From contig JADJSZ010000033.1 of the NCBI GenBank assembly GCA_016711405.1, forward strand, positions 1 to 64,000: a stretch of 64,000 nucleotides of DNA, given 5' to 3'. Source of the DNA: Candidatus Hadersleviella danica. Its GTDB lineage: Bacteria > Chloroflexota > Anaerolineae > Promineifilales > Promineifilaceae. The notes below the pieces were generated by a model. The model made no database searches and had not been told where the DNA came from. It saw only the letters and a program-made list of their open reading frames with translations. Numbering within the stretch: the stretch's first letter is position 1; each line of letters starts with the position of its first letter. Positions 43,111-53,226 of this stretch are shown one piece after another. A program made the translations under genes and the position numbers.

Positions 43111-45457
43111 ACTTCTGCGCCGTCCACCACATCTGCACCCCATCGGTGCGGAGCGAGAGCGTGCCCAGTTGGTCGGTGCGCAGGAGGGGGGAGCCAACGG
43201 CCGCTACCCGTTCCAACACCTCGGCGTGCGGGTAGCCCAAACGGCCGAGTGGCTCGTTGGCCACCACGACGATGTGCGGCCGAACGGTCGCCAAAAACTC
43301 GGCCGTGCTGGCTTCCTTGTCGCCCATGTGCCCCGCTTTTAGCACCACCGTTTGGCGCGGCAGGCCATTGGCCAAGATAGCACGTTCGGCCGTTTCCGTG
43401 GCCGCCCCCATCAGCAGAGCCGAAAAATCCCCATAAGTGAGCCAGACCACCAGCGATTCATCCTCGGCCGTGTGCAAAATTTCCAAGCGCACCCCATCCC
43501 CCACCTCAATTACCTCCCCCGTTTGGGGAGTGTGGATGGGCACATTTTTGGCCTCGGCCGCTAACAAGAGGGCATTCCATTCGGCCGAATCCCCCACCCC
43601 GCCATTGCCTAACCACACCTGCCCCACCTCGTAACGGCCGAGCAAGCCCGGCAACCCCGCCGCATAATCGGCCGAGGGCGAACTGACCAGCACCACATCC
43701 AACTCTCTATCCCAAAACGGCATTTGTTGCCCCACCTTGTCTTGGATGACCGTTGGATAGTAGCCGCCATCGAGCAAAATCTGCCGCCCCGTGGGGGTTT
43801 GGATGAACACTGCTTCGCCCCGCCCCGCATCGAAAAAGTGGACATGCAGGTGGCCATCGGCCGTGCCTGCTTGCCCTTGCCAGCCGAGCAACGCGGCCAA
43901 AACAGTGCCCCCAAGGGCAAAGCGTTGGCCTGTGCGCCGCCACCAGACGCGCACGGCCGCTTTTTTCTCCGCATCCAACTGCCCATAAGCTGTCCACAAC
44001 CCAATGAGGGCATAGGTGAGCAGGAGCGCCCACAGCGGAAAGGGCAAATCCACAATGGCGTAGGGCACGCGGGCAAACAGCCGCGCCATGCGGATGGTGT
44101 ACCAGAGCAGGGCATAGGCCACCCAGCCAAACGGCACACCGAGCGGTGTCCATAAGCTCCCGAAAATAGTGGCCAAGCCGCCCCAAATCATCACCCCCGG
44201 CTGGGCGGGCAAAATAAAGCCATTGGCCACCAAGCTAATGACCGAAAGCCGCTGGAAGTAGTACATGGTCAGCGGCAAGGTCAGCACTTGGGCGGCCATT
44301 GTCACCAGCACGGCATCGTTGAGGACACCTAAAATTTGCCCCGTTTCGCGCCGTGCCACACGGCGCATGAGCCAGCCGCGCACCGCTTCGGTCAATGGGG
44401 TGGCGTAAAGCATCAGGCTGAGGGTGGCGGCAAAGCTGAGTTGGAAGCCGACATCCCACAAGGCGGCGGGGCGGTGGAGGGTCATTACGACCCCCGCGAA
44501 AAAGAGCGACCCAACCGCCCAATTGGAACGGCCGAGCCAACTGTGGGCAATGACGTACACGCCGCCCATAATGGCCGCCCGCACCACCGAAGCCTCGGCC
44601 CCGACCAAGATGGTGTAAAGGGCGATGCCGGCTGTGGCAAACACGGCCGCGCCCTTTGCCCCCAGCAACGGCTCGCCCAAGCGCAAAAACAGGGCGGCCA
44701 CGATGGCAATGTTAAAGCCCGAAATGACGACGATGTGGGAAATGCCCGTCGTGCGAAAATCCTCGTCCAAATCGGGCGGGGTGGCGTGGGCAATGCCCAG
44801 CAAAATGCCGCTCAATAACCCCGCCTGGGGGTCGGGCATGAGGCGGCGAATGGTTGCTTGCCCCCGCGCTTTGGCATCGTAAATCAGGTGGTAGATGGGC
44901 GAACCGACCCGCTCGGCCGCAATTTGAATGTTCGGCCGTGCCATCAGGCTATACACCTCTTGCCGCGCCAAATAATCGCGGTAGCTAAATTCGGGGTTGC
45001 TGGGGGGCGTGTTGAGCTGGCCGCGCAAAACCACTTGTGTGCCATATTCAATGACGGGGTAGCGGGGCGTTTGCACCAAAATGTGGCCGCTGACTGGTTG
45101 GCTCCGCCCCGCTACTTGCACACTTTCGACTTCGACGCGCAAATTGACTTGGGTGTCGCGAATATCTGGCTCGCCAGCGACCATGCCTGTCAGGGTCAGG
45201 GGTTGGCCGCTGTCGTTGTAGAAGGCGATGTGAGTTTCGTCGAGGGTGGGTTGGGCGGCCAAGTAGCGTGCCCCGCCCGTCGCCACAAGGGCAAGGGCGA
45301 GGAGAATGTGGCCGAGGGGCGGCCGTTTCCACAACAGGGGGGCGGGCAAGGCGAGGAGCGCGGCCGTGCCCACCCACTCCCACACGCCGCCCACTCCTAA
45401 GGCTTGCCCCAACCACACCCCCACCAACCACCCAATGGCCCAAATGAGTGTCCACAT
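43109..45457 (-). CDS. comEC: ComEC/Rec2 DNA-uptake channel
   Basis: 782 aa. N-terminal hydrophobic segments and an OB-like region (VTGMVAGEPDIRDTQVNL), the Competence domain (GISHIVVISGFNIAIVAALF is the conserved SG.H..ISG-type block), a long run of helices, and a C-terminal metallo-beta-lactamase domain (VHFFDAGRGEAVFIQTP, ILLDGG, VLVSSPSADYAAG, VLKAGHMGDKE). In the last motif HMGD takes the place of the common HHGS, and the loop reads SSPSADYAAG where active enzymes have a metal-binding HxxxDH, so nuclease activity may be reduced. It transports single-stranded DNA across the membrane. No comEA or pilus genes are near. Confidence 0.93.
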   Translation of the reverse strand: MWTLIWAIGWLVGVWLGQALGVGGVWEWVGTAALLALPAPLLWKRPPLGHILLALALVATGGARYLAAQPTLDETHIAFYNDSGQPLTLTGMVAGEPDIRDTQVNLRVEVESVQVAGRSQPVSGHILVQTPRYPVIEYGTQVVLRGQLNTPPSNPEFSYRDYLARQEVYSLMARPNIQIAAERVGSPIYHLIYDAKARGQATIRRLMPDPQAGLLSGILLGIAHATPPDLDEDFRTTGISHIVVISGFNIAIVAALFLRLGEPLLGAKGAAVFATAGIALYTILVGAEASVVRAAIMGGVYVIAHSWLGRSNWAVGSLFFAGVVMTLHRPAALWDVGFQLSFAATLSLMLYATPLTEAVRGWLMRRVARRETGQILGVLNDAVLVTMAAQVLTLPLTMYYFQRLSVISLVANGFILPAQPGVMIWGGLATIFGSLWTPLGVPFGWVAYALLWYTIRMARLFARVPYAIVDLPFPLWALLLTYALIGLWTAYGQLDAEKKAAVRVWWRRTGQRFALGGTVLAALLGWQGQAGTADGHLHVHFFDAGRGEAVFIQTPTGRQILLDGGYYPTVIQDKVGQQMPFWDRELDVVLVSSPSADYAAGLPGLLGRYEVGQVWLGNGGVGDSAEWNALLLAAEAKNVPIHTPQTGEVIEVGDGVRLEILHTAEDESLVVWLTYGDFSALLMGAATETAERAILANGLPRQTVVLKAGHMGDKEASTAEFLATVRPHIVVVANEPLGRLGYPHAEVLERVAAVGSPLLRTDQLGTLSLRTDGVQMWWTAQK

Positions 45458-46056
45458 AATCGCTGTAAGCCGTTAGCCGTAAGCTGTTAGCCTCGAATAA
45501 CGAATAACCAGTCACCAATAACAAGCACTGCTCCCACTCCTTCACGGATTTTAGACTGTGATATACTGTTTACAGGTAGCCAAATGTGCTACATTTTAAG
45601 CGTGATGCCTCTTGTAAAAGCGTTGCCCTTCTAGCATAAACATTTCGCCAAACAAATGGAAGCAATTCGACGACAACAAATGGTGCAAAAAATGGCGAGG
45701 TGGGCTCGGCAATGTTGCCCCAGCCCTTGGTGAAAAACCGCCCCCCCGGCCTCGCCCCGGCCCGCCCCGGGGCGGGGGGGTTGCGGGGCGGGCGGGGGGG
45801 GTTTCCGCGGGGGGCCGCCCGCCCCCCCCCCCTTGGGGGATTTTGTCCCCGCCGGCGGGCTCCGGGGCGGGGGGGGCGCCGGGGGTTTTGGGGGGGGGTT
45901 CCGTGGGGGTGGGGGTGCCGGGCCCCCCCCCCACCACTTTAACACCAAACATTATCTAACCATACCGAATTTGGTTACAGTTAAACCTTATCTCAAATAA
46001 TTGTTGCCCATCCAAAAAACAGGCAACTCATACTCACCAACTGTACGGAAAAGCGC
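45458..46056. other. Gap with short-word repeat, possible promoter and suspect G/C block
   Basis: AATAACGAATAACCAGTCACCAATAAC words (45495-45525) are followed by TATACT (45563-45568) as a possible -10 and a small hairpin GTAGC...GCTAC (45576-45592). Positions about 45735-45935 are almost entirely G and C runs, compositionally unlike all other DNA here except 58831-59340. After it, AT-rich sequence leads to the response-regulator start at 46057. No gene is supported. Confidence 0.6.
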
Positions 46057-46788
46057 ATGTTACCTGATTCAACAACGGATGCCAATGTCACCCGCCGCAT
46101 TTTAGCCGTGGATGACAACATGCAAACTCTGCAAATCGTGCGTCACACACTCGAGCGAGCGGGGTTTGAGGTGGTTACGGCCGCTTCTGGCCAAGATGCC
46201 CTGAACATGATTAACCGCCATGGCCTGCCCCATTTGGCGCTGGTGGATCTAAACATGCCGGGCATGGATGGCTTCGAATTTTGCAACGCCCTGCACGAAT
46301 TTAGCGACGTGCCCGTGATGATGTTGACGGCCGTCAACGAAGAATCCACCGTCGTCAAAGGCATCGAAGAGTTCGCCGAAGATTATATGATTAAGCCGTT
46401 TCGGCCGAGCGAACTCGTCGCCCGCATCAACCGCATCCTGCGCCGCATTGGCGATTTCGCCTACACCCTCGAGCCAACCGTGCGCATTGACGACGATTTG
46501 CAAATCAACTTCCCCAGCCGAGAGGCCCATTTCAAGGGCGAAGCCGTCTCCCTAACCCCCACCGAAACGAAAATTTTGTACATCCTCATCCGCAATGCGG
46601 GGCAAATCGTGACAACCGATTTTCTCTTGCGCCGCATTTGGCCGCTGGAGCCAGCCTACGAAGACCGGTTGCATGTCCATGTCCACCGCCTGCGCCGCAA
46701 AATCGAAGAAGTGCCCACCAAGCCTAAATATGTCATCTCCAAACGTGGCATGGGCTACACCTTCCCCAAACCATTGCCTAAAAAATAG
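46057..46788 (+). CDS. OmpR/PhoB-type response regulator
   Basis: 243 aa. The receiver (about 14-128) has VDDN, phospho-acceptor Asp in LALVDLNMPGMDG and Lys in DYMIKPFRPSEL. The winged-helix domain (about 145-240) has SLTPTETKILYILIRNAG, the recognition helix LHVHVHRLRRKIEEVP and the wing ISKRGMGYTF. An orphan: no kinase gene adjoins it, so a partner must be elsewhere. It lies downstream of the suspect G/C block, so its promoter region is unreliable. Confidence 0.93.
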   Translation: MLPDSTTDANVTRRILAVDDNMQTLQIVRHTLERAGFEVVTAASGQDALNMINRHGLPHLALVDLNMPGMDGFEFCNALHEFSDVPVMMLTAVNEESTVVKGIEEFAEDYMIKPFRPSELVARINRILRRIGDFAYTLEPTVRIDDDLQINFPSREAHFKGEAVSLTPTETKILYILIRNAGQIVTTDFLLRRIWPLEPAYEDRLHVHVHRLRRKIEEVPTKPKYVISKRGMGYTFPKPLPKK

Positions 46789-46862
46789 AAAGTGCTGAGT
46801 TCTGAGTGCTGAGTAGCTCCTACTTTCAACTCAGCCCTCAGAACTCAGCACTCAGCACTCCC
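46788..46862. repeat. Palindromic short-word repeat, GTGCTGAGT family
   Basis: AAAGTGCTGAGTTCTGAGTGCTGAGTAG faces CAACTCAGCCCTCAGAACTCAGCACTCAGCACT. The right arm touches the proposed Nudix start. Confidence 0.9.
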
Positions 46863-46863
46863 C

Positions 46864-47511
46864 TTGCCCCCCTTCGTTAAAACAGTGCGTCGGGCGTTGC
46901 ACTTGCCGGGGTTCGACCCCACGGCCGCGCAAACGCTCATGGCTCCCCTCGGCCGACCACCTGCACGGCCGCCCGAACAACCCGGCCAAGCCCGCCAAGG
47001 GGCTGTTTTGCTGTTGCTCTATCCCAAAGCGGCCAACTGGTACATCGTATTCGGCAAACGGCCGAGCCATCTGCGCCACCACCCCGGCCAAGTCGCCTTC
47101 CCCGGCGGCCGGTGCGAGGCAGGCGAGAGCTACGAAACGGCCGCTTTGCGCGAAACCCACGAGGAGCTAGGCGTTCCCCCCGCCACCATTCACCTCCTCG
47201 GCCCCCTCACCCCCATTTACATTCCCCCATCCGATTTTGAGGTACACCCCTATGTGGGCTGGACGGCCGCCCAGCCCCTTTTTTTGCCCGCCCCCGACGA
47301 GGTGGAAGAGGTGGTGGAGATGCCCCTCGCCCATTTGGCCGATAGCCGCAACCGCATTGTGGGCGAGTGGCAATATCCCTTCTTCCGCTTCGGCGAACAC
47401 CGCATCTGGGGCGGCACGGCCGTCATCCTGAATGAATTTCGGGAACGGTTAGCGCAAAGTGAGGAGTTGACCCCGTCTGAGCTACTCCCACCGCCAAATC
47501 TCGCTAAATAA
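46864..47511 (+). CDS. Nudix hydrolase, CoA-pyrophosphatase-like
   Basis: 215 aa from TTG 46864, or 190 aa from the in-frame ATG at 46939. The Nudix box GGRCEAGESYETAALRETHEELGV is complete, preceded by HHPGQVAFP, which is typical of NudL/CoA diphosphatases, and followed by PPSDFEVHPYVGW. The enzyme would cleave CoA or a related nucleoside diphosphate. The start is uncertain because the 5' end abuts a short-word repeat. Confidence 0.88.
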   Translation: MPPFVKTVRRALHLPGFDPTAAQTLMAPLGRPPARPPEQPGQARQGAVLLLLYPKAANWYIVFGKRPSHLRHHPGQVAFPGGRCEAGESYETAALRETHEELGVPPATIHLLGPLTPIYIPPSDFEVHPYVGWTAAQPLFLPAPDEVEEVVEMPLAHLADSRNRIVGEWQYPFFRFGEHRIWGGTAVILNEFRERLAQSEELTPSELLPPPNLAK

Positions 47512-47537
47512 GAGGCCGTTGGCTATTATTGGCACCT

Positions 47538-49031
47538 ATGAGTATGAAACGAAACAGGCAACGGCTGGTGACAGGGCTTTGGCTCGGGTTCATTTTATTG
47601 ATGGGTTTGGGGTGCGCTCAGGAAGAGGAGCCAACGGCCGTGCCTACGGTTGAACCAACGGCCGTTCTCGAGGTAGTAGCCACCATTCCCCCCACGCCAA
47701 CCACGGCCGCCACCCCCACCCCACGGCCGACGGCCACCCCCACGGCCACACCGCTTCCGCCTAGCCTGCGCGTCGCGCCCCAACCGTTAGGCCCCGACGG
47801 CCGCCTTGTGATGACCGAGGTGACGTTGCCCGACGAAGGGTGGCTGGCCGTTTTCCCCGCCTTTGCCGACCCATTCACGGCCGAGAATTTGCTGGGAGCC
47901 ATCTTGCTCCAGCCGGGAATCCAGCCCGATGTCGCCCTGACACTGGACACGACGCTGGCCACCAGCACCCTCCAAATTGCGCTCTACTCGGCCGATGGCG
48001 AGGCGGAATTAGACCCCACCACGGCCGAATTGCTCTTCCTGACCGAATTAGAGGTGACGCTGGAACTGGTGCAACCCGCCATAAACGCGGCCGACCAAGA
48101 GGTGTTGGAAGATGGGTTGGTGCGCGTCGAGGGGGTCACCTCGAACGGGGCGGGCTGGTTGGCCATCCACAACCCCGATGGCACCATGCTGGGCTACATG
48201 CCCGTGCCCGATGGCGAAAGCACGGATATTCCCGTTTTTATTCGCTGGCGCGAGGCGTTGCCCGAATTAACCCTTTTGCTTTACAGCGACGAGGGGGAAG
48301 TGGGGAGCTTTGAAACGGCCGACCCACCCATGTTGTACGATGGCCAACCTGTTAGCCACACCATTCGCATCACCCTACCACCCGAAATTGTTGTTTTCGA
48401 CCAACCGATTGTGGGGGGCAATTTAACTGTGGAGCGGGTGATTAGCGATGGCCCCGCGTGGCTGGCGGTGTACCAACAAACGGAAGAAGGCCAGCCGGGG
48501 TTAATTCTCGGCTCGGCCGCCTTGCAAGATGGCTTGAACAGCCATGTCACCATCACCCTGACCACGGCCAGCCTGACCGAAGTGCTTTTGCTGACCCTGC
48601 ACGATGACACCACCCCCGGTGCCGATTTTGATTTTCCCGCCAATGACCCGCCGCGCCGCTATCAGGGGCGGGCATTTTTCACGCCTGTTAACACGGCCGT
48701 GGGCAGTTACCTCATCATGCGCGACCAACCCTTGGCGGCGGATAACAGTGTGGTCGTGCCGTGGCTGGTGGTGGAAGCCGACAGTTGGGTAGTGGTCACG
48801 GCCGTGGGCGAAGATGGCCAGCCGAGTGGGGAATTGCTCGGCCGGGCATGGCTCCCTGCGGGGGTGAACCGCCAGATAAGCATTATTTTAGAGGAGCCAC
48901 CCACCACCCCCGCCAATTTGGCCGTGCAATTGGTTCAGGATGGGGGAACCATCCAGATGTTTGAGCCGACCGTAGACACCCCCCTCTTGCGGCGCGGCCG
49001 AACGCTGGTCGTGCCGTTTGTCCTCGAGTAG
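47538..49031 (+). CDS. Repeat lipoprotein with four DUF7282-like modules
   Basis: About 497 aa. A lipobox signal (MGLGCAQEEE), a Pro/Thr linker (about residues 25-75), then four imperfect modules of about 100 residues. Each has a DGWLAV / NGAGWLAIHN / GPAWLAVYQ / DSWVVVTAV start, a GxxLG segment and an end such as LHDD...DFPANDPP. These resemble the DUF7282 modules found in secreted proteins of Chloroflexota and archaea. Likely an extracytoplasmic structural or binding protein. The start is ambiguous between 47538 and 47544. Confidence 0.7.
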   Translation: MSMKRNRQRLVTGLWLGFILLMGLGCAQEEEPTAVPTVEPTAVLEVVATIPPTPTTAATPTPRPTATPTATPLPPSLRVAPQPLGPDGRLVMTEVTLPDEGWLAVFPAFADPFTAENLLGAILLQPGIQPDVALTLDTTLATSTLQIALYSADGEAELDPTTAELLFLTELEVTLELVQPAINAADQEVLEDGLVRVEGVTSNGAGWLAIHNPDGTMLGYMPVPDGESTDIPVFIRWREALPELTLLLYSDEGEVGSFETADPPMLYDGQPVSHTIRITLPPEIVVFDQPIVGGNLTVERVISDGPAWLAVYQQTEEGQPGLILGSAALQDGLNSHVTITLTTASLTEVLLLTLHDDTTPGADFDFPANDPPRRYQGRAFFTPVNTAVGSYLIMRDQPLAADNSVVVPWLVVEADSWVVVTAVGEDGQPSGELLGRAWLPAGVNRQISIILEEPPTTPANLAVQLVQDGGTIQMFEPTVDTPLLRRGRTLVVPFVLE

Positions 49032-49122
49032 GGGACAGGGGACTAGGGACTAGGGACGCGAGACACAGGACTGCTTCATGCTCAATCCGCAATCCCCATT
49101 CCCCAATCCGCAATCCCCCATC
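49032..49122. repeat. Short-word repeats, GGGGACTAGGGACT and CAATCCGCAATCCCC families
   Basis: GGGGACAGGGGACTAGGGACTAGGGACG, then CAATCCGCAATCCCCATTCCCCAATCCGC. The second array overlaps the start of the MocA-like gene and supplies its first 15 codons. Confidence 0.88.
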
Positions 49123-49713
49123 ACCGCTTTGGTTTTGGCGGCTGGCGAGAGCCGGCGCATGGGGCAGGCCAAGTTGTTGTTGCCGTGGGGGGAGCGCACC
49201 ATTTTGGGCGAGACGTTGACACAGGTGCAGGCTTCGGCCGTGGCCGAGGTATTGCTCATTTCGGGGGGCTACCGCGAGGGGGTGGAGGCGGTGGCGCAGA
49301 AGCAGGGGGTGGCGGTGGTGCATAACCCTGCGTTTGCCACGGGGGAGATGTTGTCGTCGTTGCAAACGGGGTTGCGCCATTTGCGCGGCCGAGCGGGGGA
49401 GCCACCAACAGCCGTGTTGGTCATGTTGGGCGATTTGCCGTTTATCCCCACTGCCCTCATCAACCAATTGTTGGGTGGCTTTGCTGGTGGGCTGGGGCAA
49501 ATCATCGCGCCGAGTTATGAGGGGCGGCGGGGGCATCCAGTGCTTATCGGCCGTGAGTTGTGGGAGGATGTGTTGGCCTTGCCGCCCACGGCCGCGCCCC
49601 GCGATTTATTCCGCCAACACCCGCCCACCCTCCTCCCCGTCACTACTGACCTGATTTTGCGCGACATTGATACGCCTGAGGAGTATGCGCGGTGGAAGCC
49701 CACAGTGTCTTGA
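49078..49713 (+). CDS. mocA: MocA-like nucleotidyltransferase
   Basis: 211 aa. GT-A-like fold with the signature TALVLAAGESRRMGQAKLLL, then VLVMLGDLPFIPTALI and APSYEGRRGHPVLI. MocA attaches CMP to molybdopterin; related NTP transferases act on other cofactors. A molybdenum- or tungsten-dependent formate dehydrogenase is encoded 6 kb downstream, which supports the cofactor link, although no other moa/mob gene is here. The N-terminus MLNPQSPFPNPQSP is encoded by a short-word repeat; translation from a later codon would remove it, but no better start exists before VLAAG. Confidence 0.8.
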   Translation: MLNPQSPFPNPQSPITALVLAAGESRRMGQAKLLLPWGERTILGETLTQVQASAVAEVLLISGGYREGVEAVAQKQGVAVVHNPAFATGEMLSSLQTGLRHLRGRAGEPPTAVLVMLGDLPFIPTALINQLLGGFAGGLGQIIAPSYEGRRGHPVLIGRELWEDVLALPPTAAPRDLFRQHPPTLLPVTTDLILRDIDTPEEYARWKPTVS

Positions 49714-49860
49714 ACAGTCAATCGCCCATTCCTTTCAGGAGCTACGCAGATAGGCTTTCAAACCTTGACCTGTCCTGTGGTATATTTTAGCTTCTCAGTC
49801 ACTCTCTTCCTCTCTTTCTCTCCCCCTCCCTTACTCCCCATTCTCCCCTCTGGAGTTCCC

Positions 49861-50817
49861 ATGAACAAACCACGCAACACAGGCCACCCCCTCGCCCTTG
49901 ATTGGGTACTCGGGGCGCGGGTCAACAAAAGCGCGGCCGTGCGCCGCACCCAATCATTAGGCGGCCGTCGCACCGTCAAAAAAGCATACCAAGCGGCATG
50001 GCTCCTCAAAGCGGTCACGATGATGGATTTGACCACGCTGGAGAGCAACGATACCGATGAGCGAGTGGCGCGGCTGTGCGCCAAAGCTCGCCAACCCATC
50101 CGCCCTGATATGCTGGAGGCGTTGGGCATGGCTGATAGAAAGCTGACGGTGGGGGCGGTGTGCGTGTATCCTAACCGAGTTAGAGCGGCCGTGGCCGCTT
50201 TGCACGGGAGCGGCATCCCCGTGGCCGTCGTCTCGCCCGGCTTTCCGTCGGGGCAAGTGCCCGTCGCCCCGCGCTTGGAGGGGATTGAGAAGTTGGTGGA
50301 AGAAGGGGCGCGGGAGATTGATATTGTCATCGGCCGCGAACACGTGTTTACGGGCAACTGGGGCGCTTTATACGAAGAGGTGCAGGCTTATCGTCGCGCC
50401 TGTGGCGACACCGCCCACCTCAAAACCATCATTGAAACAGGCGACTTAGCCACCCTGACCAACGTTTACCGTGCCAGCATGGTGTGCATGATGGCGGGGG
50501 CGGATTTCATCAAAACCTCGACGGGCAAAGCGAAAACGAACGCCACGCTCGACTTTGGCCTTGTCATGTGCCGCGCCATTCGGGATTACGGCGAACTGAC
50601 GGGTTACCAAATTGGGTTCAAGCCAGCGGGTGGTATCCGCACGGCCAAGGATGCCATGAATTGGTTGGCGCTTATCAAGGAAGAGTTGGGCGATGAGTGG
50701 CTCACGCCGCACTATTTCCGTTTTGGGGCGAGCAGTTTGTTGGGCGACATCGAACGGCAGTTGGCGCATCATCTCAGCGGCCGTTATGCCTCGGCCAAAT
50801 ATATGCCTGTGGGGTAA
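49861..50817 (+). CDS. deoC: Deoxyribose-phosphate aldolase
   Basis: 318 aa. It cleaves 2-deoxyribose-5-phosphate to glyceraldehyde-3-phosphate and acetaldehyde. The Schiff-base Lys is in DFIKTSTGK, with TVGAVCVYPNRV, VVSPGFPSGQ and GFKPAGGIRT. The length and N-terminal extension match the longer DeoC class. It ends 6 bases before an aldehyde dehydrogenase gene on the same strand; the acetaldehyde product is a plausible substrate of that enzyme. ATG 49861 is preferred to a frame that starts 32 codons earlier in TC-rich DNA. Confidence 0.95.
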   Translation: MNKPRNTGHPLALDWVLGARVNKSAAVRRTQSLGGRRTVKKAYQAAWLLKAVTMMDLTTLESNDTDERVARLCAKARQPIRPDMLEALGMADRKLTVGAVCVYPNRVRAAVAALHGSGIPVAVVSPGFPSGQVPVAPRLEGIEKLVEEGAREIDIVIGREHVFTGNWGALYEEVQAYRRACGDTAHLKTIIETGDLATLTNVYRASMVCMMAGADFIKTSTGKAKTNATLDFGLVMCRAIRDYGELTGYQIGFKPAGGIRTAKDAMNWLALIKEELGDEWLTPHYFRFGASSLLGDIERQLAHHLSGRYASAKYMPVG

Positions 50818-50823
50818 AAATCT

Positions 50824-53226
50824 ATGACCACCATTTCCCAAATTTTCGACACCATGAGCTATGGCACAGCCCCCGAAGCGGCCGATGTGGCTGAGGCGTG
50901 GCTGGCTGAACACGGCCGCACCTTCGGCCACTTTATCAACAACCAATGGGTGGCGGGCGCGGCGACCAGCCCCGTCTTCAACCCCTCCACGGGCGCAGAA
51001 TTGGCGCAAGTGGCCGAGGGCACAACGGCCGACATCACGGCCGCCTACAAAGCCGCCCGCGCCGCCCAACCTAGCTGGAGCCAAACCCCCGACCACCAGC
51101 GGGCGCGGATTTTATACGCCATTGCCCGTGGTATCCAGAAGCACGACAGGTTGCTGGCCGTGCTGGAATCGCTCAACAACGGCAAAGCCATCCGCGAAGC
51201 GCGGGACATAGACGTGCCCCTCGTCGCCCGCCACTTTTATTACCATGCGGGCTGGGCACAACTGATGGGGCGCGAGTTGCCCAACTACGAACCCGTGGGG
51301 GTGGTGGGGCAAATCATCCCGTGGAACTTTCCTTTGCTGATGCTGGCGTGGAAAATCGCCCCCGCACTGGCGATGGGCAACACGGTCGTGCTCAAACCCG
51401 CCCCCGCCACGCCGCTAACAGCGTTGTTGTTCTGCCAAATCGCGGCCGAGGCTGGCCTCCCCCCCGGCGTGCTCAATTTGGTCACGGGCGGAGACGAGGC
51501 GGGCAAGGCGTTGGTCGCCCACGGCGGCTTCGACAAGCTGGCCTTCACAGGCTCCACCGAGGTGGGCAAGATTATTCGGCGAAGCACGGCGGCACAGGCG
51601 TTAAACTCTCCCTCGAGTTGGGCGGCAAATCCCCCTTCATCGTTTTTGAGGATGCCGACCAAGATGGGGCGATTGAGGGGCTGGTGGATGCCATCTGGTT
51701 TAACCAAGGGGAAGTGTGCTGTGCGGGGTCGCGCCTGTTGGTGCAGGAGAGCATCGCCCCCCGCTTTTTGGCCAAACTCAAAGCGCGGATGGCCAAACTG
51801 CGCGTGGGGGATGCGCTGGACAAAATCATAGACATGGGCGCGGTGGTGGATGAGCGGCAGAGGGAGACGATTGAGAAGTGGGTGCAAATTGGGCTGGCGG
51901 AGGGAGCCGAAATTTATCAGGCTCCGTGCGAGTTGCCCGCCCACGGCTGTTTTTACCCCCCACCTTGCTGACCAACGTCACCCCGCTTCGACAGTGGTGC
52001 GGGAGGAGATTTTCGGCCCTGTGTTGGTGGCGATGACCTTCCGCTACCCCGAGGAGGCCATCGAACTGGCCAATAATACTCGCTATGGCCTCGCGGCCAG
52101 TTTGTGGACGGAAAACATCAATTTGGGGCTGGATGTGGCCACCAAAATTAAGGCGGGGTCGGTGTGGGTGAACAGCACCAATTTGTTCGATGCGGCGGCT
52201 GGTTTTGGCGGCTACCGCGAGAGCGGCTACGGCCGTGAAGGAGGCCGGGAAGGGTTGCTGGAGTACGTGCGGCCGAAGGGACACGGCCGCCCATCCCCCC
52301 AACTAGCGGCCGAACCCGACAAAAATTGGGGCAAACGGAGCTATGGACGGCCGAGCGTGGGCGGCAATCCGCTGGTGAACGGCATAGACCGCACCGCCAA
52401 GCTGTATATTGGCGGCAAACAAGCCCGCCCCGATGGGCATTACACCTACAACGTGGTCAATCCCAAGGGGGAAATAATCGGCACGGCCAGCGAAGGCAAC
52501 CGCAAAGACATTCGCAATGCGGTGGAGGCGGCTCATGCGGCGAAGGGGTGGGCAGACCGCACGCCGTATAACCGGGCGCAAATCCTCTACTATTTGGCCG
52601 AAAATTTGGCGGCGCGGGCGGATGAGTTCGCTCATCGGCTCGCCAAAATGACAGGGGCGAAAGTGAAAGCGGCCGAGCAAGAAGTGGAAACCAGCCTAAG
52701 CCGCCTCTTCACCTATGCCGCCTATGCGGACAAGTACGGTGGCACGGTGCAGGAGACGACGTTGTACGGCCTCGTGGTGGCGTTGCACGAGCCTGTGGGG
52801 GTGATTGGCATCGCCTGCCCCGAGGAGTTCCCGTTGTTGGGCTTTGTGTCGTTGCTTGCGCCGGCCATTGCGCGGGGCAATACGGCCGTGGTTCTGCCCA
52901 GCGAAAAGTACCCGCTCTCGGCCACTGATTTTTACCAACTGCTGGATACGTCGGATGTGCCCGGTGGGGTGGTGAATATCGTCACAGGCGGCCGTGACCA
53001 CCTGACGCAGACGTTGGCGGGGCATGATGATGTGGATGGCATTTGGTATTTTGGCACGGCCGAGGGGAGCCGATGGGTCGAGCGGCTCTCGGCCGAGAAC
53101 ATGAAGCGCACATGGGTGAATTATGGCCAACCCCGCGACTGGCTGAACGAAGCGGAAGGCGCGGGCGCAGAGTTCCTCTACCACGCCACGCAGGTTAAAA
53201 ATGTGTGGGTTCCGATGGGGGAGTAA
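50824..53226 (+). CDS. Double-domain aldehyde dehydrogenase, ALDH16-like (frameshifted)
   Basis: About 800 aa with two ALDH domains. Domain 1: VVGQIIPWNFPLLM, AFTGSTEVGK, LELGGKSPFIVFEDAD, and QGEVCCAGSR with the catalytic Cys, ending GGYRESGYGREGGREGL. Domain 2 (from about 52400): GVIGIACPEEFPLLG, GNTAVVLPSEKYP, NIVTGG, but NYGQPRDW lies where the catalytic Cys segment is expected. An active first and inactive second domain is the ALDH16 pattern of bacteria. Frame changes are near 51588-51594, 51955-51961 (C-run) and 51979-51983 (C-run); all domains read through otherwise, so indel errors are likely. Operon with deoC suggests oxidation of acetaldehyde. Confidence 0.82.

Noticed and set aside
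45596..45952. Open frames on both strands across the G/C block
   Set aside because: Composition-driven; the conserved part is absent and the frame is set by homopolymers.
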